This document shows positions 9,401 to 16,754 of a stretch of 51,858 bases of DNA, piece after piece (within the stretch, counting starts at the first letter, position 1; each line of letters starts with the position of its first letter). The position numbers and the translations under genes are program-made. The stretch is from NCBI GenBank assembly GCA_029266415.1, contig JAQSWW010000002.1, positions 1 to 51,858 on the forward strand, in the 5' to 3' direction. The notes beneath the pieces are model-generated. The model was given only the letters and a program-made list of their open reading frames with translations. It made no database searches and had not been told where the DNA came from. The DNA is from Actinomycetospora sp. (GTDB lineage Bacteria > Actinomycetota > Actinomycetes > Mycobacteriales > Pseudonocardiaceae).

Positions 9401-10128
9401 ATCTGCCCGTTCAGGGCCATCACGCCGCCGAGGGCGAAGACCCCGAGCTGCCCGACCGTGGGCAGGGCGGAGAGCGTGGGCGTGAGGCGGGAGTTCAGCC
9501 ACGCCGCCCGCAGCCGCTCGGCGTAGAGGCGGCGGGCCGCCTCGCGCAGCCGGCCGGTCTCGTGCGCCTCCTGCCCGAAACCCTTGACGACGCGGACCCC
9601 GGTGACGGCCTCCTCGACGTTCTGGGCGACCTCGGCCGCGCGTTGCTGCGCCGCCCACGTGGCGGGGAAGAGCTTGCGGCGCATGCGGCCGGTGAACACG
9701 ATCCCGGCGGGCAGCACGACCAGCGCGACGAGTGTGAGCAGCGGCGAGAGCCACAGCATGATCGCGATCGAGACCACGAGCTGCCCGAGCGTGCCCGCGA
9801 CCAGCGGGACCATGCCCAGCAGGCCCTGCACCTGCTGGAGGTCGGAGTTGGCGCGCGAGACCACCTGGCCGGTGCGCAGCGCGTCCTGCTTCGGGCCGTC
9901 GAGGCGCGACACCGAGGCGAACACGCGGCGCCGCAGGTCGTGCTGGACGCCCAGCGACAGCCGCCCGCCCAGGTAGCGGCGCAGGAAGGCCGCCCCGAAG
10001 CGGACGACGGCGATGACCGCCATGGCCGTGACGAGGACGCCGAGCCCGGCGGTGGAGCCGGCGACGGCGCGGTCGACCGCCGTCCCGATGAGCAGGGGGC
10101 CGATGGCCTCGAGACTGACCCCCAGCAC
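6418..10128 (-). CDS. Double-length ABC exporter (TMD-NBD-TMD-NBD)
   Basis: Single-chain ABC exporter of the same build as mycobacterial Rv0194 (about 1,200 residues), a multidrug-efflux type. Half 1 is a six-helix domain, then an ATPase with Walker A GTAGSGKST (about 338-346), signature LSGGQRQRVALARAL and Walker B ILVLDD. A charged Pro/Ala-rich linker follows (about 550-620). Half 2 repeats the layout with Walker A GATGAGKST (about 1007), a degenerate signature LSAGQRQLVALARAE and LLLLDEATAALD. One canonical and one altered signature is common in heterodimer-like exporters. Start problem: GTG 10128 begins inside the first membrane helix. In frame upstream there are about 63 sensible codons (WVRRLARDCWRHRALTAAAL) back to a CTG at 10317, and a TGA further up, with no ATG, GTG or TTG. 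The true start may be CTG 10317 or lie beyond a missing base. Confidence 0.85.
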   Translation of the reverse strand: MLGVSLEAIGPLLIGTAVDRAVAGSTAGLGVLVTAMAVIAVVRFGAAFLRRYLGGRLSLGVQHDLRRRVFASVSRLDGPKQDALRTGQVVSRANSDLQQVQGLLGMVPLVAGTLGQLVVSIAIMLWLSPLLTLVALVVLPAGIVFTGRMRRKLFPATWAAQQRAAEVAQNVEEAVTGVRVVKGFGQEAHETGRLREAARRLYAERLRAAWLNSRLTPTLSALPTVGQLGVFALGGVMALNGQITLGVFIAFTSYIAALVGPARLVASLVVTGQLARAGVERVYELIDSQPEIVDAPGARDVPDGPLGLELDDVRFGYARSEPVLDGLSLTVAPGETMAVVGTAGSGKSTISLLAPRFYDLQGGALRIGPPGAAVDVRDLRLDALRRAVGVVFEEAFLFSDTVFANIAYGSPDATDDQVRAAAVAAQADGFIRELPEGYDTRVGERGLTLSGGQRQRVALARALLYDPRILVLDDATSAVDATTEAAIGETLRTVTAQRTTLVIAHRRSTLALADRIAVLDGGRVVDVGTREELEGRCRLFRELLAGPAERIDETGWVPEDEPEPADTPATVGTAITRSLWPDAPEPHRPAPAPAPAVVAAGSEALGGVDGTAPPEIRKALDRLPPATEDPDLHGEDPTAPDPDFRLGRLLRPVRWALALVVLCVALDAAATVAFPSLARLAVDGGIQAGSLDVLWLAVGLGVAVVALDWVVVATQTVLTARVGEGRLFLLRTRSFAHLQRLGLDFYERELGGRIMTRMTTDVDALSSFLQTGLAQAVVAVLTILGVAVALLVTDLELALVSLAVMPVLVAATVVFRRLSSRAYAEARERISVVNADLQENVAGLRVAQAHTHERRSAAVFAGNSDAYRRARLRAQRLIATYFPFAAMLSDLAQAAVLGVGAARVATGGLSPGVLAAFLLYLAMFFGPVQQLSQVFDGYQQARIGLLRIGELLRTPTSVPEPAHPVVLDDLRGEVELRDVEFSYAGTETPALSDFSLHVPAGRTVALVGATGAGKSTVVKLVARFYDVTAGTVLVDGVDIREHDLPTLHRRLGVVPQEAHLFVGDVASNIAYGDPEATPARIEQAARDVGAYEMIASLPAGFRQPVGERGGGLSAGQRQLVALARAELVDPRLLLLDEATAALDPATETAVLAAGERLAAPRTTFVVAHRLATAARADHVVVIDGGRILEEGTHGELLALDGAYARLWRAGAGTIDEAVGEGALADDDDSDDLARVS

Positions 10129-10317
10129 CGACGCGGTGAGCGCGGCGGCCGTGAGGGCCCGGTGGCGCCAGCAGTCGCGGGCGAGACGGCGGACCCAGCC
10201 CCGCGTCCGGTCGGCGCCGTGCTCGCGGGTGTGGCCGAGGGTGCGCTCGGTGGTGCGCTCCGTGGTGTCCTCCGGCAGGTGGTGGTGGGCGGGGCGGTCG
10301 GGGCGCCGCCGTTCCAG

Positions 10318-10620
10318 GTTAGGACGGCACCCTGACAGCCCGCCGTGCCGCGACGAGGCTCACGGGCGACCGGCGACCCGGAGACGACGTACCCCGGGCC
10401 CCGTGGTCCAATGACGCCGTGCGCCACTTCCTGCTCGGCCCCCTCTGGGAGAGCCGCCGCGCGCACGTGTTCGACCAGTGGTGTCCCCGGGCCTGACGAG
10501 CTGATCGTCGCGCCGCCCGGCCGCGACGTCCCCTCGCCCGCGCGACGCACCCTCGACCACTCCGGCCCCACCTGCCGGTGACGTGCGTGCGCGGACGCCC
10601 GTACCCGGAGGACGAGTCCC
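10318..10620. other. Divergent intergenic region, ABC exporter / cysteine dioxygenase
   Basis: Non-coding gap that should hold the promoters of the minus-strand exporter and of the plus-strand sulfur operon. I see no strong palindrome. A short GTG frame at 10419-10496 (25 residues, one Cys near its end) could be a leader peptide but has no ribosome site and no run of cysteine codons. The only convincing signal is the GGAGGA at about 10606-10611 serving the GTG at 10621. Confidence 0.4.
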
Positions 10621-11244
10621 GTGACCACGCTGGTCGACACCCCCGTGCGCCCCGCCGCGCCGGCCCCCACCGGCCCCTTCGCCCGGCCCCGGACCCGCCG
10701 CGCCGACCGCCGGCGCTGGCAGGACGGCCCGACCCCCGCGAGCCTCGACGACCTCGCGGCGCTCACCCGCGAGGTGGCCGCCGAGGTCGACGCCGGGCGC
10801 CACGGCGTCGAGGTCGATCCGGTGCACCGCTGGTCGCGGCGCCTGCACGCCGACGACCACCTCGTCGTCTGGCTGATCTCCTGGACCACCGACCAGGGCG
10901 CCGAGCTGCACGACCACGGCGGGTCGATCGGCGCGCTGACCGTCGTCCGCGGCGCCCTCACGGAGTGGCGCTGGACCGCGGGCAGCGAGGACGACGGCAC
11001 CTGCCCGGCCGAGGAGCTGCACGCCCGCGGGCCGGGCCTGCGCCGGCGCGTCCTCGAGCCCGGCCGCAGCGTCGCGTTCGGCCTCGGCCACGTGCACGAC
11101 GTCACCAACCGGGCGCACGAGACCGCGGTGAGCGTGCACGCCTACTCGCCGCCGCTGTCGGCGATGTCGTACTACGGCGTCGAGGCCGGCGTGCTGCGCC
11201 GCACGCGGTCCGAGCTGGTCGCGCCCGGACAGTCACCGGAGTGA
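10621..11244 (+). CDS. Cysteine dioxygenase family protein
   Basis: Cupin enzyme predicted to oxidise the thiol of cysteine (or a related mercapto compound) to a sulfinate with Fe(II) and O2. The 207-residue protein carries the metal-binding pattern AELHDHGGSIGALTVV (His97, His99) and a second cupin motif GHVHDVTN (His157/His159). The region AYSPPLSAMSYYG near the end is typical of type I cysteine dioxygenases. GTG 10621 is preceded by GGAGGA with good spacing; the first 35 residues are Pro/Ala/Arg-rich and poorly conserved, so a later start is possible. The stop overlaps the GTG of the rhodanese gene (GTGA), and that pairing supports a role in sulfur oxidation. Substrate (cysteine or 3-mercaptopropionate) cannot be told from sequence alone. 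Confidence 0.85.
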   Translation: MTTLVDTPVRPAAPAPTGPFARPRTRRADRRRWQDGPTPASLDDLAALTREVAAEVDAGRHGVEVDPVHRWSRRLHADDHLVVWLISWTTDQGAELHDHGGSIGALTVVRGALTEWRWTAGSEDDGTCPAEELHARGPGLRRRVLEPGRSVAFGLGHVHDVTNRAHETAVSVHAYSPPLSAMSYYGVEAGVLRRTRSELVAPGQSPE

Positions 11245-11678
11245 GCGCCATCGGCGACGTCCTCGCCCGCGCCCGCGCCCGGCTCCGGCGCCTCGACCCC
11301 CGCGACGCCGCGGCGGCGGTGGACGACGGGGCGCTCCTGGTCGACATCCGCCCCGGCTGGCAGCGCCTCGACGAGGGCACGGTCCCCGGCGCGCTGGTGA
11401 TCGAGCGCAACCACCTCGAGTGGCGCCTCGACCCCACCTCCGACGCGCGCATCGCCGAGGCCACCGGCCACGACCGGCAGTGGATCGTGCTGTGCTCCGA
11501 GGGCTACACGTCCTCGCTGGCGGCGGCCGCGCTGCAGGACCTGGGCCTGCACCGGGCCACCGACGTCGACGGCGGCTTCCGGGCCTGGGCGGCGGCGGGG
11601 CTGCCGACCGGGCCGGGCTCGGACGAGCGGCCGGGGTACGCGCGTGACCCTGGCCCGACACACGACGACGCGCGATGA
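11241..11678 (+). CDS. Rhodanese-like sulfurtransferase
   Basis: Single rhodanese domain, 145 residues, cytoplasmic. It shows the N-terminal DDGALLVDIRP strand, the middle motif PGALVIERNHLEWRL, the active-site loop VLCSEGYTSSLAAA with Cys85 as persulfide carrier, and the final DVDGGFRAWAAAGLP. The loop CSEGYTS is the form commonly seen beside actinomycete cysteine dioxygenase genes. The GTG start overlaps the dioxygenase stop by 4 bp and the stop overlaps the acyl-CoA ligase ATG by 4 bp, so the three genes form a translationally coupled operon. A plausible job is handling sulfane or sulfite sulfur made from cysteine sulfinate (inference). Confidence 0.85.
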   Translation: MSAIGDVLARARARLRRLDPRDAAAAVDDGALLVDIRPGWQRLDEGTVPGALVIERNHLEWRLDPTSDARIAEATGHDRQWIVLCSEGYTSSLAAAALQDLGLHRATDVDGGFRAWAAAGLPTGPGSDERPGYARDPGPTHDDAR

Positions 11679-13336
11679 TCCGGGGCGTGGACACACCGGA
11701 GACCTGGATCACCCCGCTGACGCCGTTGTCGTTCCTGCGCCGATCGGCGGACGTGTACCCGGAGAAGGTGGCGATCGTCCACGGCACCGCGCGGCACACC
11801 TACGCCGAGTTCGCCCGCGACGCCCAGCGGCTGGCCCGCGGGCTGCGCGCGAGCGGTGTCGGGCCGGGTGGCCGGGTGGCGTGCCTGCTGCCCAACGTCC
11901 CGGAGATGCTGATCGCGCACTTCGGGGTGCCGCTGGGCGGGGCGGTGCTGGTCGCGGTGAACACGCGCCTGTCGAGCGAGGAGGTGCGCTACATCCTCGA
12001 CCACTCGGCCGCGACGGTGCTGGTGGTCGACTCGACGCTGCGCGCGGTGGTCGACCCGGTCGCGGACTCGCTGGAGACCGTGCGCGAGATCGTCACGCTC
12101 GTCGACCCGCAGGGCCCGGACGGGGGCGCGAGCGTCGACGGCACGACCTGGGACGACCTGCTCGCCCGCGGCGACTCCGGCGCGGACCTGCCCTGGGAGG
12201 TCACCGACGAGCGCTCGACAATCAGCATCAACTACACCAGCGGCACCACCGGGCGCCCGAAGGGCGTGCAGTACCACCACCGCGGCGCGTACCTGAACTC
12301 GCTGGGCGAGATCGTGCACTCCTACCACGACCCGGCGAGCGTCTACCTCTGGACGCTGCCGATGTTCCACTGCAACGGCTGGTGCACGCCGTGGGCGATC
12401 ACCGCGATCGGCGGCACCCACGTGTGCCTGCGCGAGGTGCGCGGCGACGCGATCTGGTCGTTGATCGGCGAGCACCGCGTCACCCACCTCAACGGCGCGC
12501 CCACCGTGGTCACCACGATCATGAACGCGGCGGAGGCCAGGACGCTGGACTACGCGCTGGTGGTGACCACCGCGGGCGCGCCGCCGAGCCCGACCACCAT
12601 CCTGGAGATGGAGAAGATGGGCTTCCGGATCGTGCACGTCTACGGGCTGACCGAGACCTACGGGCCCTACACGGTGTGCCAGTGGCAGGAGGACTGGCGC
12701 GGGCTCGACTCCCGGGAACGCGCCCGGCTCCAGGCCCGCCAGGGCGTCGGGATGCTCATCGCGGAGCCGGTGCGGGTGGTCGAGGTCCTGCCCGAGGACC
12801 ACGACCCCGCGCACGTCGAGCTGGTGGACGTGCCGGCCGACGGGCAGACGATGGGCGAGATCGTCATGCGCGGCAACAACGTCATGTCCGGCTACTTCCG
12901 CGACCCCGACGCGACGGCCAGGGCGTTCGCGGGCGGCTGGTACCACTCGGGTGACCTCGGGGTGATGCACACCGACGGCTACGTCGAGCTGCGCGACCGC
13001 GCCAAGGACGTCGTCATCTCCGGCGGCGAGAACATCTCGACCGTCGAGGTCGAGCAGGCCGTGCTCTCGCACCCCGCGGTGCTCGAGGCCGCGGTGGTCG
13101 GGGTGCCCGACGAGCGGTGGGGCGAGCGCCCCAAGGCGTTCGTGGTGCTGCGCCCGGGCAAGGACGCCGAACCCGACGAGATCATCGACCACGTCAAGGG
13201 CGCCATCGCGCGCTACAAGGCGCCGCGCGACGTCGAGATCGTCGCCGAGCTGCCGAAGACCTCGACCGGCAAGATCCAGAAGTTCGAGCTCCGCGCCAAG
13301 GAGTGGGGCGACTCCGGGACCCGGATCCGGGGGTAG
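11675..13336 (+). CDS. Acyl-CoA synthetase (AMP-forming)
   Basis: ANL-superfamily ligase of 553 residues that activates a carboxylic acid as acyl-AMP and then acyl-CoA. Motifs in order: P-loop INYTSGTTGRPKGVQYHH, hinge-side LPMFHCNGWC, VHVYGLTETYGPY, WYHSGDLGVMH, and the catalytic lysine region TSTGKIQKFELR. The FHCNGWC block and overall length match the medium-chain / 3-methylmercaptopropionyl-CoA ligase (DmdB-like) group. Coupling to a cysteine dioxygenase and a rhodanese makes a sulfur-containing short acid an attractive substrate (inference). ATG 11675 overlaps the upstream TGA; GTG 11687 is an alternative start. A hairpin repeat begins 4 bp after the stop codon. Confidence 0.85.
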   Translation: MIRGVDTPETWITPLTPLSFLRRSADVYPEKVAIVHGTARHTYAEFARDAQRLARGLRASGVGPGGRVACLLPNVPEMLIAHFGVPLGGAVLVAVNTRLSSEEVRYILDHSAATVLVVDSTLRAVVDPVADSLETVREIVTLVDPQGPDGGASVDGTTWDDLLARGDSGADLPWEVTDERSTISINYTSGTTGRPKGVQYHHRGAYLNSLGEIVHSYHDPASVYLWTLPMFHCNGWCTPWAITAIGGTHVCLREVRGDAIWSLIGEHRVTHLNGAPTVVTTIMNAAEARTLDYALVVTTAGAPPSPTTILEMEKMGFRIVHVYGLTETYGPYTVCQWQEDWRGLDSRERARLQARQGVGMLIAEPVRVVEVLPEDHDPAHVELVDVPADGQTMGEIVMRGNNVMSGYFRDPDATARAFAGGWYHSGDLGVMHTDGYVELRDRAKDVVISGGENISTVEVEQAVLSHPAVLEAAVVGVPDERWGERPKAFVVLRPGKDAEPDEIIDHVKGAIARYKAPRDVEIVAELPKTSTGKIQKFELRAKEWGDSGTRIRG

Positions 13337-13340
13337 GACT

Positions 13341-13395
13341 TGTCAGCGAAGTGGCGTCGCTGACGTTGAGTGTCCGTATCGGTACTTCGATCACC
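13341..13395 (+). repeat. Dispersed hairpin repeat, family 1, copy 1
   Basis: A 36-base core starting TGTCAGCGAAGTGGCG is identical to the copy at 29309. It contains an 8-bp perfect inverted repeat, GTCAGCGA (13342-13349) and TCGCTGAC (13357-13364), with a 7-base loop. After the core come 10 unrelated bases, then TCGATCACC, again shared with copy 2 at the same distance. It lies 4 bp after the acyl-CoA ligase stop, so a transcription terminator or RNA 3'-end element is the simplest reading. Confidence 0.8.
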
Positions 13396-13529
13396 GCCGT
13401 TCGCCTCGCGGCGCCGACCGCCCCGCCGCCGGGGTCCCCGCGCGGCGCGTGGGCGGGGGTGCGCGCGGGAACGGGTCCCGCGCGGCGGAGGATGTCCGTC
13501 GCCCGGTCACCCACGAGGAGCGAGGACGC

Positions 13530-14081
13530 GTGAGCGAGGAGTCGGTCGAACGGGGCGAGGCGGTCCTGGACAACGACATGACGAGCCTGGACACCGAGCC
13601 GTCCGTCATCACGGACGAGGACCGCATGGGCGCGGACCCCCTCGAGGACGGCATGGACGCCCCCGAGGGCTACAGCCGCGACGTCCGGCTCGGCGGCACC
13701 CGGGAGTGGGAGGCCACCGAGGCGAGCATCGACTACCGCCTCCCCCAGGAGCAGCCCGAGGTGACGGCCGAGCAGCCGCCCGACCGCCCCCTGGCCGCGA
13801 CGCCGATCGACGACCTCGACGAGTCGATCGACGACCCGGAGAACGCCGTCGACGGGGTCGGCGGCGGTGTCGTGCTCGACGCCGAGGGGGCCGACGGGGT
13901 CGCCGCTGACGAGCAGCTCGTCGAGGGGGCACACGAGGTCCAGCTCGGCCTCTCGTCCGCGCCCGGCGCCGCGGAGGCGACGGGCCTGCCCGCCGACGAC
14001 GCGATCGGCGAGGTCGCCGCGATCGACCGCGAGCCCGGCACGGTCGAGGAGCAGGCGCTGCGCGTGGAGCAGGAGCTCTGA
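13530..14081 (+). CDS. DUF5709 family protein
   Basis: Highly acidic 183-residue protein, rich in Asp, Glu, Ala and Gly, with no membrane segment. The blocks DEDRMGADPLEDGMDAPEGY, REWEATEASIDYRLPQE and DDLDESIDDPENAVDGVGG are typical of the DUF5709 family of actinomycetes, whose function is unknown. The C-terminal segment DDAIGEVAAIDREPGTVEEQ is also family-like. GTG 13530 is preceded by a GAGGAGCGAGGA Shine-Dalgarno region. The gap upstream (13337-13529) holds the hairpin repeat and probably this gene's promoter. Confidence 0.8.
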   Translation: MSEESVERGEAVLDNDMTSLDTEPSVITDEDRMGADPLEDGMDAPEGYSRDVRLGGTREWEATEASIDYRLPQEQPEVTAEQPPDRPLAATPIDDLDESIDDPENAVDGVGGGVVLDAEGADGVAADEQLVEGAHEVQLGLSSAPGAAEATGLPADDAIGEVAAIDREPGTVEEQALRVEQEL

Positions 14082-14119
14082 GCGCCGACGGGGCGCCGCG
14101 TCGCGCCGGGCTGCCGCCG

Positions 14120-14662
14120 GTGAGCCGGCCCGTCGTGCTCGCGGCCGGCGCGGTGGTGCTCGCCCTCCTGCTGCTGCTGGTGGGGGCGATGCTCGGCGGC
14201 TACCGGCCGTTCGTCGCGCAGCCGGACGTGCTGACGTTCGGGGCCGACGGCGACCTCGAGCAGTTCGTGCTCTTCGACGGCCAGTGCGCCCGCGGCGAGC
14301 TCACCAGCGGCGGGACCTTCGGCCCGGAGGCGGACGCCCCGTGCGGCGAGGCGCACGACGTCGAGGTGGTCGCGGCCCGCGCGCCGATCGATCAGGGCCG
14401 GCCCGTCTCGTACCCGGGCGAGGCCGCGATGCGGGACTACGGCCGGGCGTACTGCGCGCTGTTCGTCGACTCCGACCTGCTCGTGCCCACCTCCAGCGGC
14501 GTCGAGCGCGAGGACCTGCGCGTCACCGCGATCGTGCCCAGCCAGGCCGCGTTCGCCGACCCGCGGTCCACGGCGGGGTCGGCCGCCGGGGCGCGCCAGG
14601 TGAGCTGTGTGGTCTCCCGTGACGACGGAGAGCAGTTGACCGATCGCTTCTCCGTGATCTGA
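14120..14662 (+). CDS. Membrane-anchored protein with septum-formation-like domain
   Basis: 180 residues: a short N-terminus, one strong membrane helix (VVLALLLLLVGAMLGG) and an outer domain with four cysteines. The pattern Cys (DGQCARGEL), PCGEAHDVEVV, AYCALFVD and VSCVVSRDDGE resembles septum-formation (DUF4190-associated) domains, in which Cys and PHxxEV motifs recur. That assignment is tentative. GTG 14120 is chosen as the start directly ahead of the membrane helix; there is no good ribosome site. It follows the DUF5709 gene by 38 bp and may be co-transcribed. Confidence 0.6.
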   Translation: MSRPVVLAAGAVVLALLLLLVGAMLGGYRPFVAQPDVLTFGADGDLEQFVLFDGQCARGELTSGGTFGPEADAPCGEAHDVEVVAARAPIDQGRPVSYPGEAAMRDYGRAYCALFVDSDLLVPTSSGVEREDLRVTAIVPSQAAFADPRSTAGSAAGARQVSCVVSRDDGEQLTDRFSVI

Positions 14663-14730
14663 ACGGTCCAGTGCGTATGGTGCACGTGAGGTATTGCCCC
14701 GTGTGAGTGAGATCGTCACCATAGCCGACC

Positions 14731-16071
14731 ATGAGCACCCTTCCCGCCGGAGTCGACCGTCGGGCGCTCAAGCGCCGGGCGGTCGTCGCGAGCACGGTCG
14801 GCACCACCATCGAGTGGTACGACTTCTTCCTCTACAACACCGCCGCCGCGCTGGTCTTCGGGCCGCTGTTCTTCAACAACAACGAGGCCGGCGGCGTGCT
14901 GCTGGCGTTCTCCACGCAGTTCGTGGGGTTCGCCGCGCGACCGATCGGTGCCGCTGTCTTCGGGCACTACGGCGATCGCATCGGCCGCAAGTACAGCCTG
15001 GTGGCGACGCTGCTGCTCATGGGCGGCGCGACCGTGCTGATCGGCCTCCTGCCGACCTACGAGACGATCGGCATCGCGGCGCCGATCATCCTGACGCTGC
15101 TGCGTGTCCTGCAGGGCGTCGGCGTGGGCGGTGAATGGGGCGGCTCGGTGCTCATGTCCATGGAGTGGGGCACCCGCAAGCAGCGCGGGCTGATGGCCGC
15201 CTGGCCGCAGACCGGCGTGCCCATCGGGCTCGCCCTCGGGACCGCCGTCGTCTACTTCTTCGCCGGCCCGGAGTTCCTCGAGTGGGGCTGGCGCGTGCCG
15301 TTCCTCGCCAGCGTCGTGCTGATCGCGATCGGGCTCTGGGTGCGTCTGACCGTGCTGGAGTCGCCGGCGTTCGCCCAGGTGAAGAGCACCGGCAAGGTCG
15401 TGAAGATGCCGCTGACCGAGACCCTGAAGACGCAGTGGCGCGACGTCCTCAAGGCCCTGCTGGTGCGCACCGCCGAGCAGGCGCCGTTCTACCTGTTCAC
15501 CTCGTTCGTGCTGGTCTACGGCACCCAGCAGCTGAAGCTCGCCCGCGCGGACCTGCTGCTCTACCTCATCCTCGCGGCGTGCATCGGCATCGTCAGCGTG
15601 CCGTTCTTCGGCTGGCTGTCCGACCAACTCGGCAGACGGATCGTGTACGGCGCGGGCGTCGTGCTCACGGGCCTGTACGCGTTCCCGTACTTCGCCCTGC
15701 TCGACACGCGGGTCGGCGGGCTCGTGCTGCTCGGGATGATCCTCGGGCTCGTCTTCCACGACATGATGTACGGGCCGCAGGCGGCCCTGATCTCCGAGAG
15801 CTTCGGCACCGGCATCCGCTACACCGGCGCCGGCCTCGGCTACCAGCTCGCCTCGATCACGGCGGGCGGACCGGCGCCGCTGATCGCCACCGCGATCCTC
15901 GCGGGCACCGGAGGGACCACCTGGATCTCCATCTACATCATCATCTGCGCGTTCGTCTCCCTCGCCGCGCTGCTCACGATGCACCCCCGCCCGCCGGAGG
16001 CCGACGAGTTCGACAACGCCTCCGAGGAGGACGCGGACCAGGGCACGAGCCGGGGCGCCGCGCGAGCCTGA
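14731..16071 (+). CDS. MHS-family MFS transporter (metabolite:H+ symporter)
   Basis: 446-residue, twelve-helix proton symporter of the metabolite:H+ symporter family (ProP/ShiA/KgtP group). The signature TTIEWYDFFLYNTAAAL near residue 30 and the loop GHYGDRIGRKYSL are diagnostic. RVLQGVGVGGEWGGSVLMSM in helix 4-5 is also characteristic. Substrates in the family are small polar acids or osmolytes (shikimate, citrate, betaine, oxoglutarate); this one cannot be assigned. No clear Shine-Dalgarno precedes ATG 14731. The C-terminal tail is acidic (PPEADEFDNASEEDADQG). Confidence 0.88.
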   Translation: MSTLPAGVDRRALKRRAVVASTVGTTIEWYDFFLYNTAAALVFGPLFFNNNEAGGVLLAFSTQFVGFAARPIGAAVFGHYGDRIGRKYSLVATLLLMGGATVLIGLLPTYETIGIAAPIILTLLRVLQGVGVGGEWGGSVLMSMEWGTRKQRGLMAAWPQTGVPIGLALGTAVVYFFAGPEFLEWGWRVPFLASVVLIAIGLWVRLTVLESPAFAQVKSTGKVVKMPLTETLKTQWRDVLKALLVRTAEQAPFYLFTSFVLVYGTQQLKLARADLLLYLILAACIGIVSVPFFGWLSDQLGRRIVYGAGVVLTGLYAFPYFALLDTRVGGLVLLGMILGLVFHDMMYGPQAALISESFGTGIRYTGAGLGYQLASITAGGPAPLIATAILAGTGGTTWISIYIIICAFVSLAALLTMHPRPPEADEFDNASEEDADQGTSRGAARA

Positions 16072-16091
16072 GGCGCGGCATCCTGGACGGG

Positions 16092-16712
16092 ATGCCGATC
16101 CGCCCGCTGACCCCCGAGGCCCTGACCACCGAGATCGTCGCGGCGGTCGAGCGGGCGGGCCCCGGGCACGTGCGGGTGCTCGTGGACGGGGCCCCGCCCG
16201 CGCGGCCGGAGGTGCTCGCCGACGCGCTGGTGGACCCGCTGCGCGTGCGCTCGCGGCCGGTGGTGCGGGTGTCGGCGTGGGACTACCTGCGCCCGGCGTC
16301 GGTGCGCCTGGAGCGCGGGCGGACCGACCCAGATGCGTTCTACGACGACTGGCTCGACGCGGGCGGGCTCGTGCGCGAGGTGCTCGCCCCGCTCGGGGCG
16401 GGCGGCAGCGGGCGGGTCCTGCCGCGGCTGTGGGACCTCGGGACCGACCGGGCGGTCCGCGCCGAGCGGGTCGAGCTCCCGGCGTCGGGCGTGGTGGTCG
16501 TCGACGGCCCCCTGCTGCTCGGGCGCGGACTGCCCGCCGAGCTGACCGTCCACCTGGCGCTCTCGGCCACCGTCCTGGCGCGGCGCACCCCGCCCGACGA
16601 GGCGTGGACCCTGCCCGCCTACGCCCGTTACGCCGACGAGGTCGACCCGCTCGCGGTGGCCGACCTCGTCGTGCGCGCCGACCACCTCGACCGCCCGGCG
16701 CTCCAGACCTGA
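16092..16712 (+). CDS. Uridine-kinase-like protein
   Basis: 206 residues with the fold pattern of actinomycete uridine kinase-like proteins: an N-terminal VRVLVDGAPPARP where a P-loop would lie, then VVRVSAWDYLRPASVRLE, DPDAFYDDWLDAGGLVREVL, a RYWD-like LPRLWDLGTDR and the VVVVDGPLLLGRGLPAELTV strand. The first motif lacks the GxxxxGKS/T residues, so ATP binding is doubtful and the protein may have a non-kinase role. ATG 16092 starts 21 bp after the transporter stop on the same strand. The C-terminal half includes DEAWTLPAYARYADEVDP, as in family members. Confidence 0.7.
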   Translation: MPIRPLTPEALTTEIVAAVERAGPGHVRVLVDGAPPARPEVLADALVDPLRVRSRPVVRVSAWDYLRPASVRLERGRTDPDAFYDDWLDAGGLVREVLAPLGAGGSGRVLPRLWDLGTDRAVRAERVELPASGVVVVDGPLLLGRGLPAELTVHLALSATVLARRTPPDEAWTLPAYARYADEVDPLAVADLVVRADHLDRPALQT

Positions 16713-16734
16713 TCGGGGCGCACGGGGTGTGCCA

Positions 16735-16749
16735 GCGTGGGGGCCACGC
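16735..16749. terminator. Hairpin in a convergent gap
   Basis: GCGTGG (16735-16740), loop GGG, CCACGC (16744-16749). The perfect 6-bp stem lies in the 42-bp gap between convergent stop codons, with no T-run. It is a probable bidirectional terminator; short GC stems are frequent at this base composition, so confidence is moderate. Confidence 0.45.
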
Positions 16750-16754
16750 CGGCG

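Noticed and set aside
5944-10335. 1,463-codon plus-strand open frame opposite the ABC exporter.
   Set aside because: Shadow of a gene with intact Walker and signature motifs; its own translation has no fold-like pattern.
10419-10496. 25-codon GTG frame ahead of the cysteine dioxygenase, containing one Cys, as a possible cysteine-sensing leader peptide.
   Set aside because: No ribosome site, no cysteine run and no terminator/antiterminator pair; a chance frame is more likely.
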